Of a DNA stretch of 5,471 nucleotides, positions 1-5,471 are shown piece by piece. The notes under the pieces are model-generated. The model was not told the DNA's origin. It searched no databases and was given only the letters and a program-made list of their open reading frames with translations. A program made the position numbers and the translations under genes. The first letter of the stretch is position 1. Every line of letters starts with the position of its first letter. This DNA comes from Methanosarcinales archaeon (GTDB lineage: Archaea; Halobacteriota; Methanosarcinia; Methanosarcinales; Methanocomedenaceae): NCBI GenBank assembly GCA_030638625.1, contig DAOWEE010000025.1, positions 1 to 5,471 on the forward strand. The letters run 5' to 3'.

Positions 1-145
1 AGAGCGGCAGGCTTCGCTGGGTGGATTGCGAGACCGTCCGGTATTCAGTGCGATTTGGCTGGGTTTACTGACTGAGCTTGATGCTGAAAATCTTGTAGAT
101 AGACATCTACTTTGCTCGGAGACTATACCTTTTCCTTTTCCTGTG

Positions 146-373
146 TCAGTTATTCTTTTTCGCATATATCCACCCATAAATATTTTTGGATACCATATTA
201 CAGTTCATCATATACGGGAGCCCACTACCGATTGATGAAACAGATTCGATCATATACTGTGCTGGTGAAACTAAAAAACGCATTAAAAGAGTAAATAAAA
301 CAGCAAGCATCACTACTATGAAACAGGGATTCTCGCCATTCTTTAAGTTGCAATCATAGGTTTTTTTCAACAT
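146..373 (-). CDS. Possible small one-TM membrane protein, unrecognised
   Basis: This 75-codon ORF lies in the AT-rich gap downstream of the radical SAM gene, on the same strand. The product starts with a polar, Lys-containing stretch (MLKKTYDCNLKNGEN) followed by one strongly hydrophobic segment at about 17-35 (CFIVVMLAVLFTLLMRFLV), then a polar tail rich in Ser, Asn and Met ending KKNN. GGATGAT lies 5 nt before the ATG and could serve as a ribosome binding site, and ATTATATA at about 462-469 could be a distant TATA box. I recognise no family. Hydrophobic runs arise easily in AT-rich noncoding DNA, so this may be spurious. Confidence 0.2.
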   Translation of the reverse strand: MLKKTYDCNLKNGENPCFIVVMLAVLFTLLMRFLVSPAQYMIESVSSIGSGLPYMMNCNMVSKNIYGWIYAKKNN

Positions 374-402
374 AAAGTATCATCCAGCAAACATCCAGGG
401 TA

Positions 403-430
403 TGAAAAAATCAAAGCCTGGCGTTTTTCA
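403..430. repeat. 7-bp inverted repeat flanked by A and T runs
   Basis: TGAAAAA at 403-409 pairs with TTTTTCA at 424-430 across a 14-nt spacer that contains GCCTGGC. On either strand the transcript would end the stem in a run of five or six U, so it could be a bidirectional terminator between convergent or co-directional units. The stem is AT-rich and weak, and it may be chance in this composition. Confidence 0.3.
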
Positions 431-617
431 AATTTGATAAACATATTAATGAAAAATGACTATATAATTGTTTCTGAATAAGGTGTTATCCCATCATGAT
501 TTTTTTATGAGTTAACAAACCTAACTTTATAACTTATTTCCCCATGATTGAGCTGTTGATTTTTATTACATCTAGTATTATTTTATTATCGTTGTAAGAT
601 TAGTAATGATAACAACA

Positions 618-2072
618 CTATGAGATGTCAATATACTTATCAAATAACTCTTTCACTGCCATGGGCATCTCGCCGCCCTTCATCAGCTCGGACAGGTAAG
701 AATCATTTATCAGCAGTTTCGTCACATCAATCATATACCGCCGCTTGAAATCACTCATCTCATCTACCCTGGACAGTTTATCCATGTAGAACAGCCTGAA
801 CGACTCCAGCAAATGCCCGTTCAACTCATCCCTGCTCATAGCCACAGGCCGCACCACAGGCTCAACCAGATTATACTTCGAATAATCCTTAACTTCAACA
901 TACGGCTCAAGTTCAGCATAAATGGCAGAATAAGGCCAGGGCGCAATCGCAAGGAAAAATGTCAAATCAGCATCATAATAAGCAGCCAACTCCTGAGTCG
1001 CCTTAACGGATTCAGCAGTTTCATTAGGCATACCCATCACAAACGAGGTTTCGGACACAATATCCATACTGTTGATAAGGTCAATAGCCTCCTTGGACTC
1101 CTCAACCTTCAAATCCTTCTGGTACCTGTCCAGCGTATCCTGGTCAGCAGACTCAGCACCCACATAAATGTGCAAAATACCCGCCTCCCTATACTTATTG
1201 ATAATATCCCTGTCCCGCAAAATATCATCCACCCTGGTCTCCATCAATATCTCAATGTCCAGGTTCTTCTCAATAAGCAAGTCAAGAATCTTCTCCCACC
1301 GCTCCCTGTCACAGGTAGGAATCTCATCCGCAATCATGGCCACATCCACACCATACGTCTGGTTCAGGTACTCAAGTTCAGCCACAAAATTCTCAGCACT
1401 CCGGGCACGCCACGTCTCTTTCCAGAACAAACGCTGGGAACAGAACGTGCACTTCTGTGTGCAACCCCTTGAAGAACTCACCACAGCCAATATAGAATTG
1501 GCCTTGGTCTTGAAAGAATAATCCTTCCATTCCACCAGGTCCCACACCGCAGGCAGCGAGTCCAGGTCAGTAATAAAAGGCCGGGGGCCGGTATGCACCA
1601 CTTCCCCATCCTTAACGTAGGATATCCCCAGCACACCCGCCGGGTCCCTACCTGAAAAAATATGGTCCAGCAGTTCAACAGTAGTCTCCTCGCCCTCACC
1701 CACAATCACATAATCCACCGCATCAGCATCCTCCAGCAGAATCTCATTCCAGCAGAATGTAGCATGTATACCGCCAAGATTGGTGATAATATCCGGATTG
1801 ATCTCCTTGGCAATTCGAAGCACCTGTATGGCATCATAATTGCTGGACGTATAACCGGCAGAAGCAACCATATCAGGTGCAGACGCCTCAATGCGTGCCC
1901 TGATATCATCAAAAGTATCGAACTTGGTCATGGCATCGTATATCTCTACATCATACCCTGCCTGTTGCAAACTACCAGCCACATATACCAAACCCAGAGG
2001 CATCCATGACCCAGCGGATTCAAGTACCCCACAGTGATAGGGGGGAGTGATTAAAAGAACTTTTTTTTTCAT
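618..2072 (-). CDS. BchE-like B12-binding radical SAM protein
   Basis: This 484-residue protein has an N-terminal cobalamin-binding (Rossmann-like) domain at about 1-140 and a radical SAM barrel from about 190. The [4Fe-4S] ligands are Cys204, Cys208 and Cys211 (RGCTQKCTFCSQ). Several stretches match my memory of BchE, the oxygen-independent Mg-protoporphyrin IX monomethyl ester cyclase: YHCG near residue 12, NLGGIHATF at 98-106, GEGEE at 125-129, the Cys motif followed by FW, IADEIPT at 247-253, APWPYSAIY, and FRLFYM near the end. The B12 domain lacks DxHxxG, as I recall for BchE itself. It is shorter than BchE (about 550-570) at the C-terminus. No other bacteriochlorophyll gene is visible, so photosynthesis is not implied; a tetrapyrrole or other substrate is possible. 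The ATG has AGGT 7 nt upstream and is followed by nine A residues (MKKK). It ends in TAG, with TAA five codons later. The family is firm; the substrate is unknown. Confidence 0.88.
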   Translation of the reverse strand: MKKKVLLITPPYHCGVLESAGSWMPLGLVYVAGSLQQAGYDVEIYDAMTKFDTFDDIRARIEASAPDMVASAGYTSSNYDAIQVLRIAKEINPDIITNLGGIHATFCWNEILLEDADAVDYVIVGEGEETTVELLDHIFSGRDPAGVLGISYVKDGEVVHTGPRPFITDLDSLPAVWDLVEWKDYSFKTKANSILAVVSSSRGCTQKCTFCSQRLFWKETWRARSAENFVAELEYLNQTYGVDVAMIADEIPTCDRERWEKILDLLIEKNLDIEILMETRVDDILRDRDIINKYREAGILHIYVGAESADQDTLDRYQKDLKVEESKEAIDLINSMDIVSETSFVMGMPNETAESVKATQELAAYYDADLTFFLAIAPWPYSAIYAELEPYVEVKDYSKYNLVEPVVRPVAMSRDELNGHLLESFRLFYMDKLSRVDEMSDFKRRYMIDVTKLLINDSYLSELMKGGEMPMAVKELFDKYIDIS

Positions 2073-2078
2073 ATATAA

Positions 2079-2094
2079 TACCTAATTTTTTATA
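2079..2094 (-). promoter_or_regulatory. TATA-like block and ribosome binding site before the radical SAM gene
   Basis: On the minus strand TATAAAAAA (2094-2086) is followed by one base and TAGGTA (2084-2079), 6 nt before the ATG. AGGT is a plausible Shine-Dalgarno core and supports this start. The A/T block resembles an archaeal TATA box but sits only about 20 nt from the start codon, closer than expected if the message has a leader carrying the AGGT. The basal promoter may therefore lie further upstream in the 144-bp gap. The same two words recur before resB. Confidence 0.4.
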
Positions 2095-2116
2095 TCTTCA
2101 AACGCCTGCCAGATCA

Positions 2117-2131
2117 AATAATAATAATAAT
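2117..2131. repeat. (AAT)5 trinucleotide repeat
   Basis: Five perfect AAT units (ATT on the minus strand) lie in the 144-bp gap between ccsA and the radical SAM gene, about 45 bp upstream of the radical SAM start codon. The tract could alter promoter spacing if its copy number varies; it may equally be simple AT-rich drift. Confidence 0.6.
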
Positions 2132-2216
2132 CTTTATTACTAAAATGTTTACCCCTGATGTTTGGCAAAATATGTAATTAAAATACCAATTATTTCATTC
2201 TCACATCTATAGCCCA

Positions 2217-3059
2217 TTATACCATATATGCAGAATGCAACCCAACATAAATAGCACCAGTGCCAAACAACGAAAATGCCAGTATGAATATCCCAAACAC
2301 AAGCATCCATGCACCCTTTTTACCTCGCCATCCAGCATTCATATGCAGGTGAAGGTACATCCCATACACGAACCAGGCTATCAAAGACCAGGTCTCGATA
2401 GGGTCCCATGCCCAGTAACGCCCCCACGTCTGGTATGCCCAGACAGCCCCTGCCCCTATCATCACACTAAGAAATAGAAACCCAGCACTCACGAACTGGT
2501 AACTCAAATCGTCCAGCATCTCCTTATTTGGAAAACGCCCCAGGAACTGTTTCATACCCTCAGACCCTTTCCCCATCTCCTGCCGTTCATTTAAGAGATA
2601 CAACACAGCAAGGCTGGTCCCTAAAAGGATACCTCCAAACGCAAGTTTGGCAAAACCCACATGGGCTATCAGCCAGTAACTGCTAAGCGATGCAGGAACA
2701 GAATAAATATCCCTTGACAGGGTTGCCCCGAACCCCATCATAATAAACGAGACCGGAACAACGACCAGACCTGCCAGCCGAATCCTTTCCACCTTCAATG
2801 CCACAATCAAAAACACAGCAATTGAAACCCAGGCATAGGATGAAAATACCTCATGCATGGTCATGTACGGACCGTGTCCCGACTCCACCCATCGAATATA
2901 CAAAGAGCCTGAATGTGGCAGTATCCCAACAAACGCTGCCAGTGCGCCATACCTCAGCCAGCCTTCTTTCTTGAACACCACACTGAGGATATATATAACT
3001 GCGCTAATACTGTAAAATGACGACGCTGTTAAATATAAAATCCATTCAAGTTGACCCAT
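2217..3059 (-). CDS. ccsA: CcsA/ResC-like heme-handling protein with WWD domain (System II)
   Basis: This 280-residue polytopic protein is the heme-binding partner of ResB in cytochrome c synthesis. About eight membrane segments can be placed (near 7-29, 36-56, 71-88, 95-112, 129-156, 189-209, 222-240, 250-271). The tryptophan-rich WWD signature sits at 212-224 (WGRYWAWDPIETW), between segments 6 and 7, where the family holds heme on the outer face. Candidate heme ligands are His133 in the LIAHVGFAK segment and His275 in the C-terminal GLHSAY; His49 and His69 are further conserved-looking positions (SGHGPYMTMHEVFSS). The usual DPKET of the WWD region reads DPIET here. ATG 3059-3057 lies inside the end of resB in another frame, with AGGAAG about 6 nt upstream. 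It is slightly short for CcsA but looks complete. CcmC and CcmF share the WWD domain, but the ResB partner and the C-terminal GLHS motif favour CcsA. Confidence 0.92.
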   Translation of the reverse strand: MGQLEWILYLTASSFYSISAVIYILSVVFKKEGWLRYGALAAFVGILPHSGSLYIRWVESGHGPYMTMHEVFSSYAWVSIAVFLIVALKVERIRLAGLVVVPVSFIMMGFGATLSRDIYSVPASLSSYWLIAHVGFAKLAFGGILLGTSLAVLYLLNERQEMGKGSEGMKQFLGRFPNKEMLDDLSYQFVSAGFLFLSVMIGAGAVWAYQTWGRYWAWDPIETWSLIAWFVYGMYLHLHMNAGWRGKKGAWMLVFGIFILAFSLFGTGAIYVGLHSAYMV

Positions 3060-4473
3060 TTTGTACTTCCTTTTTGATTCCTTCTATTAGATTGTTAAAT
3101 TCAACTTCAAAGGATGATTTATACCTATCACTCTTTCCACCCATATATAATACTGGCCTGCCATCCTCGTCCTCCTCCTCCACCCCCCACAGGTGTCTGG
3201 GACTGAAAAAGAACATTACCATCATTGAAAACACTGCCAGGTATATTCCTCCGAAAATATATGGCACCCCACGGTCTATCACCACAGCAATTATGCTCCA
3301 TTGCTTCAGGTCATAGAATCCCAGCGTTACCTCGCCCACATCAGGATAATTACCAAGCAGTACCATCTGGTCCAGTCCCAGCACCCCGTCAAATACCGGC
3401 TGTTCCCCCTCGAACAGTTCCAGGTATACCTGCGGATTCTGGGGTATATCATAACCGCTCTCCAGTATCCTCCGGGATGAGTTTGGATACAGGGTGATCT
3501 GGGCCATAAGCCCGGTATCTGCAACAGGGAATACTGTCATATACCTGCCGCTGCCATCATCCTCTGCATACACATACGAACCCGATATCACCGCACCAGT
3601 CTCATTTTTCATCAGGAACAGTGGTGCAAACCCGTACTCGTTCTGGAACAGCGTCACATCTTCATAGACCACCAGATGGTTGGAATGCACCAAGTCCCTC
3701 TTAACCACCTGACCACCATCAGTTATCACAAGCTCGCTTGCAGCCCCCCTGTACACACCGTCCTCATCCTCGTACCTGGGATGGAATCGCTCAAGGGTAA
3801 TTCCATAATTCCGGTGTTCTGCATTGAACAGCGGGCCTTCAGCCACATACATATAATCCTGCTGCTGTTCATATAATGTCTGGCCTTCCACCAGTTGCAT
3901 ACGCCCCTCCATCCTGCCCACACCGCCGTACAGAATGGCTCCCAGCACAAGCAGGATACATAGATGGAATGCAGGTGTGCCAAATACTCCAAGCCGGTTC
4001 TTTGTGGCAACAATCCTGTTACCGTCCTGCTCCACCCTGTACCGCCGCTTTTTTATGATACTTACAACCTTGTCCCGGGTTGAATCAGAAGATGTATCGA
4101 GAACTACAACGGCATGGTTTGCAAATCCGACAATCCCATCCTTTTTTTTGAAATCAGTACCCTTCTTCATCTTTCGGATGGTATTTTTGAACATATCATA
4201 AGTACAGAATATGGTATTGAGATACAGCAGGAACATGACACCAAAAAACAGCCAGGTTGTGAAAATCGCGGTGAGACCAATACTATCCATATATACCAGG
4301 AATTCGCTCTGTTCCAGCATCTGCGTAAAAGCAGCATGTGAATAAACATGCTTTTGCGGGATAATACTCCCCACCACTGAAATCAGGATGACCAGGACAA
4401 TCAGGTATATAGTTAGTTTCCTTGACCTGAAAAAACGGGCAATGTTTTTTATCCAGTTGTTAATCTCATCCAT
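3046..4473 (-). CDS. resB: ResB/Ccs1-like cytochrome c maturation protein (System II)
   Basis: This 475-residue membrane protein is one half of the System II cytochrome c synthase, which with CcsA exports heme and attaches it to CxxCH motifs outside the membrane. Visible architecture matches ResB: TM1 at about 20-38 after an RSRK start and ending in IIPQ; TM2 at about 66-88; TM3 at about 163-185 carrying His170, the position of the family's conserved TM3 histidine; a large extracytoplasmic domain at about 186-390 that includes the VYEDVTLFQNEYGF stretch typical of ResB; TM4 at about 400-423 followed by SPRHLW; and a charged tail with an EEEDED run. ATG 4473-4471 is the first start after an in-frame TAA at 4497-4495, and AGGT lies 6 nt upstream. 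The gene follows the cytochrome after 112 bp and overlaps ccsA by 14 bp, so the two are surely co-transcribed. Family assignment is firm; activity on the neighbouring cytochrome is inferred. Confidence 0.92.
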   Translation of the reverse strand: MDEINNWIKNIARFFRSRKLTIYLIVLVILISVVGSIIPQKHVYSHAAFTQMLEQSEFLVYMDSIGLTAIFTTWLFFGVMFLLYLNTIFCTYDMFKNTIRKMKKGTDFKKKDGIVGFANHAVVVLDTSSDSTRDKVVSIIKKRRYRVEQDGNRIVATKNRLGVFGTPAFHLCILLVLGAILYGGVGRMEGRMQLVEGQTLYEQQQDYMYVAEGPLFNAEHRNYGITLERFHPRYEDEDGVYRGAASELVITDGGQVVKRDLVHSNHLVVYEDVTLFQNEYGFAPLFLMKNETGAVISGSYVYAEDDGSGRYMTVFPVADTGLMAQITLYPNSSRRILESGYDIPQNPQVYLELFEGEQPVFDGVLGLDQMVLLGNYPDVGEVTLGFYDLKQWSIIAVVIDRGVPYIFGGIYLAVFSMMVMFFFSPRHLWGVEEEDEDGRPVLYMGGKSDRYKSSFEVEFNNLIEGIKKEVQNGST

Positions 4474-4478
4474 GAAGG

Positions 4479-4499
4479 TACCTATTCTGTTTTTTTATA
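4479..4499 (-). promoter_or_regulatory. TATA-like block and ribosome binding site before resB
   Basis: On the minus strand TATAAAAAA (4499-4491) is followed by six bases and TAGGTA (4484-4479), 5 nt before the resB ATG. AGGT is a good ribosome binding core at a normal distance and fixes the start, because an in-frame TAA (4497-4495) lies just upstream. An alternative TATA-like stretch, AATATTAAA, lies further upstream at about 4526-4518 and is better placed for a message with a short leader. Confidence 0.4.
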
Positions 4500-4529
4500 A
4501 TAATATCATAAACATCATTTAATATTGTT

Positions 4530-4547
4530 TTGCTTAACGGCAAGCAA
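4530..4547 (-). terminator. Small hairpin between the cytochrome and resB genes
   Basis: TTGCTT (4530-4535) and AAGCAA (4542-4547) form a perfect 6-bp stem with a 6-nt loop, about 40 bp after the cytochrome stop codon. No U run follows directly on the minus strand, so it is a poor intrinsic terminator. It could be an mRNA processing or stability element that separates cytochrome from resB-ccsA expression. Confidence 0.3.
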
Positions 4548-4585
4548 TTGACATGGAGCGCAGTGCTGGATTAAATAAGACCATT

Positions 4586-5471
4586 TTAGTGACACATTGA
4601 GCATGCCCAGTATGTTCCCATCGACTGATTGTGTAAGTTTCCTGGTTCAGCTGAATAGAAATTCCATGACTTTGGCAAAAATGGTAACCTTCTTTCGAAC
4701 TTCCATTCACCGTTGTGGCATTCGTAACACCTTATCTGGTTAGCCATTGTAGTTTGGGTGGTATTACCATAATCTGCACCAACGATTGTATTATTATGGC
4801 AGTTGTAGCACAGATCAACTGAAGTATTGGAATTGGTCTTAACCAGAGTGCTGTTGGTACCATAGTGAGACACTTTGGATATGTTGGTAGCATACATGGT
4901 TCCAGTGGCATTTACGCTGTTGTTATGACAGTTCCAGCATTGTGCATAATTTGTCGTAACATTGGACGTGCTGTGCTGCTGCGGGACTGAAGCATTGGGT
5001 ATATGTCTGTAAACTAATGGTGCACTGAAGTTGGAATTGTTAACATGGCAATCATCGCAAAGTTTAGTACCTGAAATTGATGGGTGAGTGGACGGAACAC
5101 TACCGTTGCCGTGACAGGCATAGCATCTCTGGTTAATATCACCATCTGTAATGGCATTGTTCAGATTATAATGAATGGATTCTGAACTATTGTTAGTAGC
5201 TGAAATATTTAATTGCCGGTTCGATGGTACAATATTTAGCAAAGCATCATGGCAACCTATGCAATTGGATGTATTTGCCGAATTAACATTATGGGCAAAT
5301 TCCCTGGTTGTAGGACTCCCAGACAATAGATTACCATGACAACCTTTACAGAATTCGTCGCTATAGTTAGATAAGGTATGGTTAAACCACAGTACACTGG
5401 CATCGTCGGTGGCGTTGGGGAGATTCACATTATTATAGTAGATGGTTGGTGGGATCTTGCTCCAGTTACCG
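4586..5471 (-). CDS. Multiheme c-type cytochrome, 5'-truncated by the window edge (8 CxxCH motifs visible)
   Basis: This is the C-terminal 294 residues of a secreted multiheme cytochrome c, probably an extracellular electron carrier. The frame stays open to the window edge, so the GTG at 5428-5426 is an internal Val codon and the true start and signal peptide lie outside. Eight CxxCH heme sites begin at visible residues 41, 70, 116, 138, 178, 221, 248 and 290 (CKGCH, CIGCH, CYACH, CDDCH, CWNCH, CYNCH, CYECH, CSMCH). There are also exactly eight His outside these motifs, enough for bis-His ligation of every visible heme. Asn makes up about 15% of residues and I count 21 N-x-S/T sequons, which suggests heavy archaeal N-glycosylation outside the cell. 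The protein ends on the His of its last heme motif (TAA at 4588-4586), with no C-terminal membrane anchor or sorting signal. The next genes on the same strand encode a cytochrome c synthase. Cytochrome identity is certain; the exact family and redox partner are not visible. Confidence 0.93.
   Translation of the reverse strand, partial: GNWSKIPPTIYYNNVNLPNATDDASVLWFNHTLSNYSDEFCKGCHGNLLSGSPTTREFAHNVNSANTSNCIGCHDALLNIVPSNRQLNISATNNSSESIHYNLNNAITDGDINQRCYACHGNGSVPSTHPSISGTKLCDDCHVNNSNFSAPLVYRHIPNASVPQQHSTSNVTTNYAQCWNCHNNSVNATGTMYATNISKVSHYGTNSTLVKTNSNTSVDLCYNCHNNTIVGADYGNTTQTTMANQIRCYECHNGEWKFERRLPFLPKSWNFYSAEPGNLHNQSMGTYWACSMCH

Larger units (their letters stand above)
1..617. other. AT-rich region without a convincing gene
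   Basis: Bases 1-75 are more GC-rich than the rest and could be the tail of a plus-strand gene entering from the left. The third frame stays open to TGA at 69-71 with 22 codons rich in G/C at third positions (ending RYSVRFGWVY), but the first frame (TGA 73-75) and second frame (open to 235) are also open, so none can be chosen. Pyrimidine-rich runs at 127-159 (TTTTCCTTTTCC, later TTCTTTTT) would suit an archaeal U-tract terminator for such a gene. From about 240 to 617 the sequence is strongly AT-rich. It holds one weak minus-strand ORF (146-373) and an inverted repeat (403-430), both listed separately. No tRNA, CRISPR array or insertion sequence was recognised. Confidence 0.6.

Noticed and set aside
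3..71. Tail of a plus-strand gene in the third frame, 22 codons to TGA
   Set aside because: All three plus frames are open at the left edge and the stretch is too short to recognise a family, so it is only mentioned in the gap entry.
26..235. Plus-strand 69-codon ORF
   Set aside because: It has no recognisable domain, runs from the GC-rich edge into AT-rich sequence, and lacks a ribosome binding site; probably chance.
618..620. TAG of the radical SAM gene read as pyrrolysine
   Set aside because: The protein reaches a natural end at the TAG and readthrough would add only six residues before TAA (602-600); no Pyl genes are visible.
813..1472. Long plus-strand ORF (219 codons) opposite the radical SAM gene
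   Set aside because: It is antisense to a strongly conserved protein, and its product is a low-complexity His/Ile/Leu-rich shadow with no family resemblance.
5426..5428. GTG as the start codon of the cytochrome
   Set aside because: The frame remains open upstream to the window edge with similar Asn-rich sequence including another sequon (NWS), so the gene starts outside.

Overview
The window most likely comes from a cytochrome-rich archaeon of the Methanosarcinales / anaerobic methanotroph type (for example an ANME-2 or Methanoperedens relative). This is inference. It rests on an Asn-rich multiheme cytochrome packed with N-x-S/T glycosylation sequons, frequent ATA and AGG codons, AT-rich gaps with TATA-like blocks, and short AGGT ribosome binding sites. 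No rRNA or other marker gene is present, and a bacterium with Ccs-type cytochrome maturation is not formally excluded.

All confident genes lie on the minus strand, so the transcriptional order runs from the right edge to the left. (1) At 5471-4586 is the C-terminal part of a secreted multiheme c-type cytochrome, cut by the window edge, with 8 CxxCH motifs in 294 visible residues. (2) At 4473-3046 is a ResB/Ccs1-like protein. (3) At 3059-2217 is a CcsA/ResC-like heme-handling membrane protein that overlaps the resB end by 14 bp. (4) At 2072-618 is a B12-binding-domain radical SAM protein that closely resembles BchE, the anaerobic Mg-protoporphyrin IX monomethyl ester cyclase. The left 617 bases are mostly AT-rich and hold no convincing gene, only a weak 75-codon minus-strand ORF, an inverted repeat and possibly the tail of a plus-strand gene.

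Genes 1-3 form a coherent functional group. ResB and CcsA together are the System II cytochrome c synthase, which moves heme across the membrane and ligates it to CxxCH motifs, and the neighbouring gene supplies a substrate with many such sites. The BchE-like enzyme follows after 144 bp and may be transcribed from its own promoter. Its family acts on tetrapyrroles, so a link to heme or another tetrapyrrole is an attractive but unproven idea. The same leader block (TATAAAAAA, then TAGGTA, then the start codon) precedes both resB and the radical SAM gene, hinting at shared expression control.
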